Assembly: GCA_945938055.1 (NCBI GenBank)
Contig: CAMEUH010000103.1
Coordinates: forward strand, 1-8,206
Direction of reading: 5' to 3'
Source of the DNA: an uncultured Eubacteriaceae bacterium
GTDB lineage: Bacteria; Bacillota; Clostridia; Lachnospirales; Lachnospiraceae
Length of the DNA stretch: 8,206 nucleotides
Under the pieces are notes generated by a model. The model had not been told where the DNA came from. It ran no database searches and saw only the letters and a list, made by a program, of their open reading frames with translations. Every line of letters begins with the position of its first letter. The stretch's first letter is position 1. Shown here in pieces: positions 1-6,043 of the stretch. The position numbers and the translations under genes are program-made.

Positions 1-1
1 A

Positions 2-1282
2 GCTTTTGCATCAATCGTTGCTTCAACATTTGGCGCTACATATACCGAAGCAGGAGTGGTTGATAAGGTAGCAAGTGCTTCCAATGCTTCCGTTGCTATG
101 GTTTCACTGTTATTTATCGTAATTGCCGTTATTTTTGGTTTTTGCGTATATCGTCGTAACACTCCGATGCTTGTTTCTACCATTGTTGGTGTTCTTGCAA
201 TTATTGTCTGCATGGCAATTGGAATGAACTTCCATCCACTTTATTTTTCGCAGACAACCTGGATGTGGATTGTAGGTATTTACATTGCCATTGCATCTGT
301 AACACCAGTATGGATTTTATTACAGCCACGTGACTATTTAAGTTCCTTCCTCCTTTATGCAATGTTAGCAATTGCATTTATCGGTGTTGTTGGAGCACAT
401 CCAAACATTGATGCTGCATCTTTCCCTGCTTTTGCAGGTTTTGCAGTAGATAATGGAAATGGTATTCAGTATTTATTCCCAATTCTTTTTACAACAGTTG
501 CCTGTGGTGCTATTTCTGGTTTCCATTCACTGGTTTCTTCAGGAACAACATCAAAGCAGCTGGATAAGGAAAAGGATGCAAAGCCAATCGCATACGGTGG
601 AATGTTACTGGAATGTGTTCTTGCAATTTTAACACTTTGTGCCATTGCATTTGCAAAGAAAGCAAACGCAGATGCCATTGCAGCTGGTGGAAGCGCTGTG
701 TATAAGGGTGCAACAGGTATCTTTGCCGGTGGTATCTCCGGTATGGTTGCCATGATTCCGGGACTTGCCGGTTTAGAGAATATTCTCTTTACCTTACTGG
801 TATTAACTTATTCTGCATTCTGTCTGACATCACTGGATACAGCAACACGTCTTGCACGTTTCATGTTCCAGGAATTCTGGCTTGAGCCAGGACAGACAAC
901 CAAGGATATTACTTCCGGATGGAAGAAAGTTATGGTTAATCCATATTTTGCAACCATTATTACTGTTGTTCTTGGGATTGTACTTGGACTGAATGGTTAT
1001 GGTAAGATTTGGGGACTTTTTGGAGCCGCAAACCAGTTACTTGCTGCCATTGGTCTGTTAGCAGTAGCAACATGGCTTGGTAATATTGGAAAGAACAATA
1101 AGATGTTCTTATTCCCAATGGCATTCATGATGGTTGTTACCATTTGTTCCCTTGCCCTGACCATTAAGAATCAGGTTGGTATTATCACAGCTGGTTCAGC
1201 TGACTGGGGTGCTTATGCACAGGTTATTCTTGCTGCATTATTGATTGTACTTGCTGTAATCCTTGCAATTGAAGGTATTTAG
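2..1282 (+). CDS. cstA: CstA-family carbon starvation / pyruvate-type transporter, C-terminal part (5' end outside window)
   Basis: This is an integral membrane transporter of the CstA/BtsT family. Characterised members in enteric bacteria import pyruvate, and peptide uptake has also been proposed; the substrate here is unknown. The reading frame is open from base 2, so the GTG at 56 is an internal valine and not a start. About 426 residues are visible. Family signatures are the QPRDYL segment (about nt 323-340), the GAISGFHSLVSSGTT block (nt 506-550), the following basic segment leading to PIAYGGMLLE, and a SLDTATRLARFMFQE motif near nt 830-875. Roughly ten hydrophobic spans alternate with short loops through to the C-terminus. 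The stop is TAG at 1280. No small CstX/YbdD-type gene follows; the next element is a terminator. Family assignment is confident, substrate is not. Confidence 0.93.
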   Translation, partial: AFASIVASTFGATYTEAGVVDKVASASNASVAMVSLLFIVIAVIFGFCVYRRNTPMLVSTIVGVLAIIVCMAIGMNFHPLYFSQTTWMWIVGIYIAIASVTPVWILLQPRDYLSSFLLYAMLAIAFIGVVGAHPNIDAASFPAFAGFAVDNGNGIQYLFPILFTTVACGAISGFHSLVSSGTTSKQLDKEKDAKPIAYGGMLLECVLAILTLCAIAFAKKANADAIAAGGSAVYKGATGIFAGGISGMVAMIPGLAGLENILFTLLVLTYSAFCLTSLDTATRLARFMFQEFWLEPGQTTKDITSGWKKVMVNPYFATIITVVLGIVLGLNGYGKIWGLFGAANQLLAAIGLLAVATWLGNIGKNNKMFLFPMAFMMVVTICSLALTIKNQVGIITAGSADWGAYAQVILAALLIVLAVILAIEGI

Positions 1283-1353
1283 ACTATAGTGACCTAGAAT
1301 AAGAAAAAGACAGCATAAAAAAAACGTATCATTTTTAATATAAGATAACATAG

Positions 1354-1417
1354 AGGATGGGTTTCTTGTACATTATTAAAAGAATAATGCCGGGAAGCCT
1401 GTCCTTTATTCTTTTTT
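1354..1417 (+). terminator. Intrinsic terminator after the CstA gene
   Basis: A long imperfect hairpin runs from 1354 to 1405. Outer arms AGGATGGG and CCTGTCCT pair with two wobbles. A middle TTTCT/GGGAA segment follows, and the inner stem is a perfect CATTATT (1371-1377) / AATAATG (1383-1389) closing an AAAAG loop. The 3' side runs into TTATTCTTTTTT, a typical U-rich tail. The remainder of the 236-bp gap before the kinase gene is AT-rich. It holds a kinase promoter and nothing else I can support. Confidence 0.7.
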
Positions 1418-1461
1418 AATATTTATTTTCCACAGATTCTATAGATGAAAAAAATTTTATA

Positions 1462-1470
1462 TGCTATAAT
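1462..1470 (+). promoter_or_regulatory. Extended -10 promoter for the kinase-like gene
   Basis: TGCTATAAT is a perfect -10 hexamer (1465-1470) with the upstream TG of an extended -10. No good -35 lies 16-18 bp upstream (best is TAGATG at 1442-1447), which extended -10 promoters tolerate. It sits after the CstA terminator and about 64 bp before the kinase start, so the kinase is probably its own transcription unit. Confidence 0.6.
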
Positions 1471-1533
1471 GATTTTATGAAGAATTAAATTATTCTCAAT
1501 TGATACATAAATTTTCTTATGGAGGTGTTAGAT

Positions 1534-2169
1534 ATGGGCGATAATTTAATTATTACAATAGGTCGTGAATACGGAAGCGGCGGACATGAAATCGGACAGA
1601 AACTGGCCGAGTCACTTGGCATCAAATGTTATGATAAAGAATTACTTGAGCTTGCAGCAAAGGATAGTGGATTATGTCCGGAAATTATGGAAAATCATGA
1701 TGAGAGACCAACGAACAGTTTTCTCTACAGTCTTGTCATGGATACATATTCCATGGGATATTCTGCATCTGCCTCTTATCTTGATATGCCAATTAACCAT
1801 AAGGTTTTTCTGGCTCAGTTCGAATCCATAAAGAAGCTGGCTGACAAGGAGAGTTGTGTCATTGTTGGCAGATGTGCAGATTATGCTCTGGAGGATTATC
1901 CAAACATGATTAGTGTATTTATCAAAGCACCGTTATCTTCCAGGGTAACACGAATCATGCAGAGGAATAATGTAACAGAAGATAAGGCATTTGAATTGAT
2001 TGCCAAAAGAGATAAAAAGCGTTCCAGTTATTACAACTATTATTCCAGCAAAAAATGGGGCGAAGCAAAAAGTTATGATTTGTGCATTGACAGCAGCAAA
2101 GTTGGAATTGATGGAGCCATTGCGGTAATCAAGGCATTTATTGAAGCGAAAAATACAAACGTAAAATGA
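1534..2169 (+). CDS. Cytidylate kinase-like family protein
   Basis: A 211-residue soluble protein of the cytidylate-kinase-like family common in Clostridia. By homology it is a P-loop nucleotide-binding fold related to CMP kinase, but I know of no established substrate. It opens with IITIGREYGSGGHEIG (residues 6-21) in place of the classical GxxGxGKS/T loop, so the usual Walker A lysine is absent. Other family marks are VIVGRCADY (about 109-117), VFIKAP (128-133) and a basic, tyrosine-rich lid-like stretch KRDKKRSSYYNYY (158-170). The start is ATG 1534, because GGAGGTG at 1521-1527 is an ideal ribosome binding site 8 nt upstream; an in-frame ATG at 1519 overlaps that site. A 45-codon gene follows 44 nt downstream and may be co-transcribed. 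Confidence 0.88.
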   Translation: MGDNLIITIGREYGSGGHEIGQKLAESLGIKCYDKELLELAAKDSGLCPEIMENHDERPTNSFLYSLVMDTYSMGYSASASYLDMPINHKVFLAQFESIKKLADKESCVIVGRCADYALEDYPNMISVFIKAPLSSRVTRIMQRNNVTEDKAFELIAKRDKKRSSYYNYYSSKKWGEAKSYDLCIDSSKVGIDGAIAVIKAFIEAKNTNVK

Positions 2170-2213
2170 TATGATATCATAAAGAGATTGTCAGGAAGGA
2201 AAACAGAAACAAT

Positions 2214-2351
2214 ATGTATTATCAAACATTGTATCAGTCAAAAAGAAACAAGTTTAAAAGCTGGATTGGAGAAACAAAAATTTATCCATATATCATTATT
2301 GTTGCCTTTGTACTGATCTTTTCAAGCTGGTTGATTTTATTATGTATCTGA
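2214..2351 (+). CDS. Small single-span membrane protein, 45 aa, unknown function
   Basis: A short open frame from ATG 2214 to TGA 2349-2351. The N-terminal half is polar and basic (QSKRNKFKSW, residues 8-17). An uninterrupted hydrophobic segment (about residues 23-45, containing YIIIVAFVLIFSSWLILLC) reaches the C-terminus. The positive-inside rule predicts N-in topology with almost nothing outside the membrane. A purine-rich AGGAAGGA at 2193-2200 is a plausible ribosome binding site, though spacing (13 nt) is long. It lies 44 nt after the kinase-like gene on the same strand, with no terminator between them. I do not recognise a family. The composition is that of a real small membrane protein, but with no homologue comparison this remains a prediction. 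Confidence 0.55.
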   Translation: MYYQTLYQSKRNKFKSWIGETKIYPYIIIVAFVLIFSSWLILLCI

Positions 2352-2390
2352 TCCATCATATTATTGTATCTTTATGATATAGGTTTCCAG

Positions 2391-3422
2391 TTATTTTTCA
2401 CGTAGTTTTACAGCATTACGCGCCTTGCGTTTGGTTTCATCCAGCATGTCCGCGTAATGCTTTTTTGTTGTATTTACATCCTTATGTCCAAGAACATCTG
2501 CAACAAGATAAATGTCTCCTGTTTCCTGATACAGATTGGTACCATAGGTACTTCTTAATTTATGTGGTGTAATTTTCTTTAAAGTAGTAACTGTCTGTGC
2601 ATATTTTTTTACAAGTTTTTCAACGCTCCTTACAGACAGGCGCTTTTTTTGATACGATAAAAACAATGCATTTTCATTGCCCGGAAGAGCCTGAATCTGG
2701 TTACGTTCTTCCCAATAGGATAGTAGTGCTTCTCGTACTTCCGTACCAAAGTAGACAATATCTTCATAGCCACCTTTGCGCACTACTTTAATACATTCAT
2801 TTTCAAAATCTACATCCTGAAGATCCAGTCCAACGCATTCTGATACACGAATTCCGGTCCCAAGAAGCAATGTCATAAGTGCCAAATCACGTCCTTTTAG
2901 TTTTTCGTGGGAAATAAGTTGGTGTTTGGTCAGTTTGTCTCCAGATTCTACATTATCCAATAATTGTGCAACTTCGTTAATTTCTAAACGAACAATTGCT
3001 TTTTCATGAAGCTTTGGAACAGCTACCTGTTCGGCAGGATTTACATTGATACGTTTATTTCGATGAAAATAGCCATAAAAGCTTCTTAGAGCTGAGAGTT
3101 TTCGTTTAATGGCACGTTCATTATTGGTGTATGTTTTACCGTCTTTTTCATAAAAACGAATATAGCTTAAATATTCCTCAATATCATAGGACTCAATTTT
3201 TTCCAGAATATCAATGCTAAACTGATTCACAGGGATATTCTTATAGGTTGGATTATTTTCCTTAATATAATAGAAAAAGGTTTTTAAGTCCATTGCGTAA
3301 GATAATTTAGTACGTGATTCCATGGTAAATTCCACACCACGAAAATAATCCGAGGCAAATGGAGGCAATTCTTTTAAGATTATTAATGGTTTGTTGTTCA
3401 TGATAGGTTTTTGCAGATTCAT
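2391..3422 (-). CDS. Tyrosine recombinase, XerS-like (single-recombinase Xer type)
   Basis: A 343-residue tyrosine recombinase/integrase acting on DNA by strand exchange through a phosphotyrosine intermediate. The N-terminal SAM-like core-binding domain (about 20-135) is followed by the catalytic domain (about 145-340). The full catalytic set is present: R192 (TGIRVSE), K216 (VVRKGG), H287 and R290 (PHKLRSTYGT), H313 (LGHKDV) and nucleophile Y323 (KKHY). It is longer than XerC/XerD (about 300 residues). The extra inter-domain stretch and the SVEKLVKKY...ITPHKLR region recall streptococcal XerS, which acts alone on dimer resolution sites. An in-frame stop lies immediately upstream, so ATG 3422 is the earliest start. 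Ribosome binding is weak, and ATG 3401 is the only close alternative. No integrative element genes surround it, which favours a chromosomal Xer role over a phage integrase. Confidence 0.88.
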   Translation of the reverse strand: MNLQKPIMNNKPLIILKELPPFASDYFRGVEFTMESRTKLSYAMDLKTFFYYIKENNPTYKNIPVNQFSIDILEKIESYDIEEYLSYIRFYEKDGKTYTNNERAIKRKLSALRSFYGYFHRNKRINVNPAEQVAVPKLHEKAIVRLEINEVAQLLDNVESGDKLTKHQLISHEKLKGRDLALMTLLLGTGIRVSECVGLDLQDVDFENECIKVVRKGGYEDIVYFGTEVREALLSYWEERNQIQALPGNENALFLSYQKKRLSVRSVEKLVKKYAQTVTTLKKITPHKLRSTYGTNLYQETGDIYLVADVLGHKDVNTTKKHYADMLDETKRKARNAVKLREK

Positions 3423-3454
3423 TCATGTTTGAAGCTCAATCCTTTATTTCGGTA

Positions 3455-3480
3455 TTTTACGGCACTTACTATTCGTAAAA
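3455..3480. repeat. Inverted repeat upstream of the recombinase; candidate dif-like site
   Basis: Perfect 7-bp arms TTTTACG (3455-3461) and CGTAAAA (3474-3480) flank a 12-bp centre, GCACTTACTATT. Taken as 11+6+11 bp (3454-3481), it has the size of a dif site, but the four inner bases of each arm are not symmetric, unlike canonical dif. It lies about 33 bp upstream of the recombinase start. XerS-type systems are known to carry their site next to the recombinase gene. It could equally be an operator for the recombinase promoter. Confidence 0.35.
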
Positions 3481-3481
3481 C

Positions 3482-3499
3482 TCGGGTTTAGCGAACCGA
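3482..3499. repeat. Short hairpin-forming dyad TCGG...CCGA
   Basis: TCGG at 3482-3485 pairs with CCGA at 3496-3499, and with one bulged G the stem continues through TT/AA to a short AGC-centred loop. It starts 2 bp after the candidate recombination site and is the most GC-rich part of this otherwise AT-rich gap. No U-tract follows on either strand, so it is not an obvious terminator. Confidence 0.35.
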
Positions 3500-3509
3500 T
3501 ATATCTATC

Positions 3510-3542
3510 TTAACAAAAGCATATTACTACACTTTTTGTTAA
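3510..3542 (-). terminator. Inverted repeat overlapping the helicase stop codon; possible weak terminator
   Basis: TTAACAAAAG (3510-3519) and CTTTTTGTTAA (3532-3542) form a 10-bp dyad with one bulged base and a 12-nt loop. The helicase stop codon (complement of 3539-3541) is within the stem. On the minus transcript the descending arm reads CTTTTGTTAA, giving a U-rich but interrupted end. It may terminate the helicase message inefficiently, letting some transcription into the recombinase gene, for which I see no convincing promoter. The stem is AT-rich and weak. Confidence 0.4.
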
Positions 3543-4672
3543 CCTTTCACCAGAGTTCCTTTATATAGTTTCTTTTTTAAGATATTAATTCCAAAGGCTT
3601 TCTGATAAGCTTTTATATGTTCTAATTCATTTTCTGTAACAATTGAAATACAAAGACCTTTTTGATTATTTCGTCCGCAGCGGCCGCATCGATGCAAATA
3701 ATCTTTAGGTTCAGAAGGGATTGTTACATTGATTACCGTATCAACCTGGTCAATATGAAGACCACGTGATGCAATATCTGTTGAAATCAAATAATTGGCT
3801 TTCCCGGATTTAAAAGCTTCCAGTGCATTTTTGCGTTCTATTTTATTATTTTCTCCGGACAAATTTTCAATTTTATAATGGTGATGAAGCATTTTCTGAT
3901 AGGCTTCTGCTGTTTCATATTGTGTGTTAATAAAAATCATGCATCTGTTTGGTTTGATTGCACTACAAATGCTACGGAGTGTTTCAATTTTTTCTCTTTT
4001 GGAAGATAAAATATAAAGATGGGTTATATTGGATGGAATGGTTTCCTTCTCATGATACTTGATACAAACCGCATCCTTTGCAATTTCACTTGCCTGTGTA
4101 AAAGCTTTTTTATTCATGCTTGCAGAATACATTAGAATCTGGATGTCACGATAAAGGCATTTCCGGACGTCTAATAATGGCTGCAGGTTATTTTTATCCA
4201 TCATCTTATCCGCTTCATCAATAATAAGTGTCTGAACGGTATGGGCACTAATCTTCTTTTTTTTGATTAATTCCAAGATACGGCCGGATGTTCCGACGAT
4301 AATCTGTGGTTTCGTTTTTAGTTGTTCTATTTGTCGATTAATATTACCATTTCCTATGAGTGCAGCAGAATGAATATTTTTGTCCGAATTGGCAGCTAAC
4401 AATTCAATCTGTTTATGAACCTGTATGGCAAGTTCATAGGTTGGAACAAGAATAATGGCATGCACTCCTCTATCCTGTTCCGAAATCTGTTCAAATAATG
4501 GAACCAGATAAGCAAGTGTTTTCCCGGAACCTGTTTCAGACCGTGCAATAATATTCTTTCTATTATGAATATGTTGATAGGAATCTTCCTGTATTAATGT
4601 TGGAGTGTCAATCCCCTGCTTTATTAGACCGGATACAATTGCCGGATCCTGTATCAGTTCATTATATTTCAT
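3539..4672 (-). CDS. DEAD-box ATP-dependent RNA helicase
   Basis: A 377-residue DEAD-box helicase, expected to unwind or remodel short RNA duplexes using ATP in the cytoplasm (ribosome assembly, mRNA decay or cold adaptation in characterised relatives). The motifs are in order in two RecA-like domains: Q motif around GIDTPTLIQ, motif I SETGSGKT, Ia PTYELAIQ, Ib TSGRILE, II DEAD, III as SAS rather than SAT, IV MIFINT, V STDIASRGL, VI HRCGRCGR (usually HRxGRxGR). There is no C-terminal extension, so it is a minimal core with no visible extra RNA-binding domain. The start is ATG 4672: GGAG (complement of 4680-4683) is 7 nt upstream. An in-frame ATG 39 nt further out lies within a bp or two of the -10 box and is unlikely to be in the transcript. 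It is divergent from the ttcA-like gene. Confidence 0.93.
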   Translation of the reverse strand: MKYNELIQDPAIVSGLIKQGIDTPTLIQEDSYQHIHNRKNIIARSETGSGKTLAYLVPLFEQISEQDRGVHAIILVPTYELAIQVHKQIELLAANSDKNIHSAALIGNGNINRQIEQLKTKPQIIVGTSGRILELIKKKKISAHTVQTLIIDEADKMMDKNNLQPLLDVRKCLYRDIQILMYSASMNKKAFTQASEIAKDAVCIKYHEKETIPSNITHLYILSSKREKIETLRSICSAIKPNRCMIFINTQYETAEAYQKMLHHHYKIENLSGENNKIERKNALEAFKSGKANYLISTDIASRGLHIDQVDTVINVTIPSEPKDYLHRCGRCGRNNQKGLCISIVTENELEHIKAYQKAFGINILKKKLYKGTLVKG

Positions 4673-4711
4673 GTAAAAACTCCTTTTTCTTGTATTAATC
4701 TCATTACGCAT

Positions 4712-4717
4712 ATTATA
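4712..4717 (-). promoter_or_regulatory. -10 box for the helicase gene
   Basis: The minus strand reads TATAAT here, a perfect -10, about 40 bp before the helicase start. Transcription would begin near 4705. The -35 position (4735-4740, ATTCCT) is poor, suggesting a weak or activator-dependent promoter. The 19-bp palindrome at 4742-4760 begins just upstream of it. Confidence 0.5.
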
Positions 4718-4741
4718 ATCTAAAACAGAATCAAAGGAATG

Positions 4742-4760
4742 AAATTACTAATAGTAATTT
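4742..4760. promoter_or_regulatory. Perfect 19-bp palindrome, candidate operator shared by two divergent promoters
   Basis: AAATTACTA, a central A, then TAGTAATTT: two exact 9-bp arms around one base. It covers the expected -35 position (4751-4756) of the ttcA promoter and abuts the -35 position of the helicase promoter, so one bound dimer could control both genes. The 9-1-9 geometry fits a dimeric repressor. I do not recognise the sequence as a known regulator's box. Confidence 0.55.
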
Positions 4761-4770
4761 TATCAAAATA

Positions 4771-4779
4771 TGTTATAAT
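4771..4779 (+). promoter_or_regulatory. Extended -10 promoter for the ttcA-like gene
   Basis: TGTTATAAT combines a perfect TATAAT (4774-4779) with the extended TG. The 17-bp-spaced -35 window (ATAGTA) is poor and lies inside the 19-bp palindrome. The predicted leader before ATG 4816 is about 30 nt and contains the GGAG ribosome binding site at 4805-4808. Confidence 0.6.
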
Positions 4780-4815
4780 TATCAATGTTATTAAAGGAAT
4801 CTACGGAGAATAAAA

Positions 4816-5550
4816 ATGAAATTACAACAATTACTTAGTCTGACTCGTAAGGCAGTTGATGAATATAATCTGATTGATGAAGGTGACTGTATTGCCGTGG
4901 GAATATCTGGTGGAAAAGATAGTCTTGCCATGCTGTATGCTCTTTCTGGTTTAAGGCGCTTCTATCCAAAACATTTTGAGATTGAAGCAATTACGGTCGA
5001 CTTAGGCATTCCAGGAATGGATTTTACACCGATTGTGGAATTATGTAATGAACTAAAAGTTCATTATACAATCGTTCCGACTGATATTAATAAAATAGTC
5101 TTCGAAATCCGAAAAGAGGAAAATCCATGCTCTCTTTGCGCAAAATTGAGAAAAGGTGCTTTTAATGATGCAGCAGAAAAACTCGGTTGTAATAAGGTGG
5201 CGTATGCTCACCATAAGGATGATATCCTTGAAACATTTTTGATGTCGCTTATTTTTGAAGGAAGAATTCATACTTTTTCTCCCAAAACCTATTTGGACCG
5301 AATGAAAATGACAGTCATCCGTCCTCTGATGTTTGTAGATGAGGCAAATGTAATTGGTTTTCGTAATAAATATCAGATTCCTGTTGTAAAAAATCAGTGT
5401 CCTGCTGACGGTTTTACCAAGCGGGAAGAAATCAAGCAACTGGTAAAACGTTTACAGAGTCAATATCCGGGTTTTAAAGAGAGGGCATTTTCGGCCATCA
5501 TAAACGGAAATCTGGACGGCTGGCCTCCTCGTATGCCAGGACGCCGGTAA
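4816..5550 (+). CDS. ttcA: TtcA-like tRNA 2-thiocytidine synthetase (PP-loop ATPase)
   Basis: A 244-residue PP-loop ATP pyrophosphatase of the TtcA/TtuA group. Members adenylate a tRNA base and thiolate it with help of an Fe-S cluster; TtcA makes 2-thiocytidine at position 32. The PP-loop SGGKDS is at residues 31-36. The cluster-type cysteines are C105 and C108 (CSLC) and C195 (NQCPADG), matching the three-cysteine pattern of TtcA. The AHHKDDILETFLMSL segment (131-145) is the conserved helix after the second half of the fold. ATG 4816 is supported by GGAG 7 nt upstream. It converges with the LysM gene across only 18 bp, with no clear terminator between them. The exact tRNA position modified is inferred from the family. 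Confidence 0.88.
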   Translation: MKLQQLLSLTRKAVDEYNLIDEGDCIAVGISGGKDSLAMLYALSGLRRFYPKHFEIEAITVDLGIPGMDFTPIVELCNELKVHYTIVPTDINKIVFEIRKEENPCSLCAKLRKGAFNDAAEKLGCNKVAYAHHKDDILETFLMSLIFEGRIHTFSPKTYLDRMKMTVIRPLMFVDEANVIGFRNKYQIPVVKNQCPADGFTKREEIKQLVKRLQSQYPGFKERAFSAIINGNLDGWPPRMPGRR

Positions 5551-5568
5551 ATACCAATAACGAACTGA

Positions 5569-5892
5569 TTATTTGTATTCATTAGAATAATATATTACGG
5601 TAAGATATTGTCCGCTGGTTATCTGGTCATTGGATAAATGGTTCAGTTGTTTTATTTCATGAATATATTCTTTTACATCCATACCAGAACCGGCACAATA
5701 CTGATTTGCAATCGACCATAACGTATCACCAGACTGAATCTGAACCGATGTGTAGTATTTATAGGTCTGTTCTTCTTTCTTCTGGTTACCTGCAAGAACA
5801 ACGGATGACAATGACAAACAAACTGTCATGACAAGGGTAATTAACATAATCGTGAAAAATGCTCTGTTTCTCTTTGTATATACTGCTCTCAT
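5569..5892 (-). CDS. Membrane-anchored LysM protein, YneA-like SOS division inhibitor candidate
   Basis: A 107-residue protein with a basic N-terminus (KRNR, 7-10), one membrane or signal-anchor span (about 11-34) and an extracellular LysM peptidoglycan-binding domain (about 47-102, with VQIQSGDTLWSIANQYC at its start). Size, architecture and position divergent from lexA match Bacillus YneA, an SOS-induced protein that delays septum formation after DNA damage. That role is inferred, as sequence identity was not measured. ATG 5892 is chosen because GGAGGA (complement of 5901-5906) lies 8 nt upstream. The frame is open further, to 6036, but that would run through the promoter and LexA boxes. 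Regulation by LexA is strongly suggested by boxes at 5973-5986 and 6003-6016. Confidence 0.85.
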   Translation of the reverse strand: MRAVYTKRNRAFFTIMLITLVMTVCLSLSSVVLAGNQKKEEQTYKYYTSVQIQSGDTLWSIANQYCAGSGMDVKEYIHEIKQLNHLSNDQITSGQYLTVIYYSNEYK

Positions 5893-5972
5893 AGTATCAA
5901 TCCTCCATAAAATAAATAATAAAAATATACATTGTAATTTCTTGCTAATGGCAAAGTGTTCGAATAGTGTTC

Positions 5973-5986
5973 CGAACAACTGTTTG
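5973..5986. promoter_or_regulatory. LexA (SOS) box 1
   Basis: CGAACAACTGTTTG fits the Firmicutes LexA pattern CGAAC-N4-GTTYG. It lies immediately downstream of the LysM gene's -10 (5992-5997), over the expected transcription start, where a bound repressor would block initiation. Confidence 0.8.
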
Positions 5987-5991
5987 ATTAT

Positions 5992-6020
5992 ACTATATAA
6001 TACAAACAAATGTTTGTCAA
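5992..6020 (-). promoter_or_regulatory. Strong sigma-A promoter of the LysM (YneA-like) gene
   Basis: The minus strand has a consensus -35 TTGACA (complement of 6015-6020), a 17-bp spacer and -10 TATAGT (complement of 5992-5997). Transcription would begin near 5985, giving a leader of about 90 nt. This is the best promoter in the window, and it is covered by LexA boxes, as expected for a tightly repressed SOS gene. Confidence 0.8.
6003..6016. promoter_or_regulatory. LexA (SOS) box 2, inside the LysM promoter spacer
   Basis: CAAACAAATGTTTG is a symmetric dyad (extending to ACAAAC/GTTTGT) that differs from CGAAC-N4-GTTYG by one base. It sits between the -35 and -10 of the LysM promoter and touches the -35. 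Confidence 0.7.
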
Positions 6021-6029
6021 GAACTTTTT

Positions 6030-6043
6030 CGAACAAAGTTTCG
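6030..6043. promoter_or_regulatory. LexA (SOS) box 3, probable
   Basis: Read on the minus strand this is CGAAACTTTGTTCG, one mismatch from CGAAC-N4-GTTYG. It lies between the two divergent promoters, 13 bp from box 2. Confidence 0.6.

Noticed and set aside
56..58. GTG as a start codon for the first gene
   Set aside because: The frame is open to base 2 with transporter-like sequence and there is no ribosome binding site; the gene simply begins outside the window.
466..753. Minus-strand open frames of 95 and 67 residues within the transporter gene
   Set aside because: They are antisense to a clearly coding membrane protein, with no ribosome binding site or recognisable domain.
1283..1518. Riboswitch in the leader of the kinase-like gene
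   Set aside because: The structured part precedes the kinase promoter and matches no riboswitch core I recognise; a terminator explains it.
1519..1533. ATG 1519 as the start of the kinase-like gene
   Set aside because: It overlaps the GGAGG ribosome binding site that serves ATG 1534, and the extra five residues precede the family's usual start.
1565..1831. 88-residue plus-strand frame inside the kinase-like gene
   Set aside because: Out-of-frame shadow of a conserved family protein.
2171..2180. ATGATATCAT palindrome just after the kinase-like stop codon
   Set aside because: Ten-base AT-rich palindrome with no U-tract and no promoter context; easily due to chance.
2355..2378. ATCATA/TATGAT dyad between the small protein gene and the recombinase gene as a shared terminator
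   Set aside because: Only six AT-rich pairs and no U-tract on either strand.
3310..3426. Out-of-frame ATG at 3426 (minus) as a leader peptide overlapping the recombinase start
   Set aside because: It gives a short unremarkable peptide, and its ribosome binding site is no better than that of the recombinase start.
5053..5439. 128-residue minus-strand frame within the ttcA-like gene
   Set aside because: Antisense shadow with composition unlike a real protein and no start signals.
5893..6036. 48-residue N-terminal extension of the LysM protein
   Set aside because: It would be encoded by the promoter and LexA box region; ATG 5892 has an ideal ribosome binding site.
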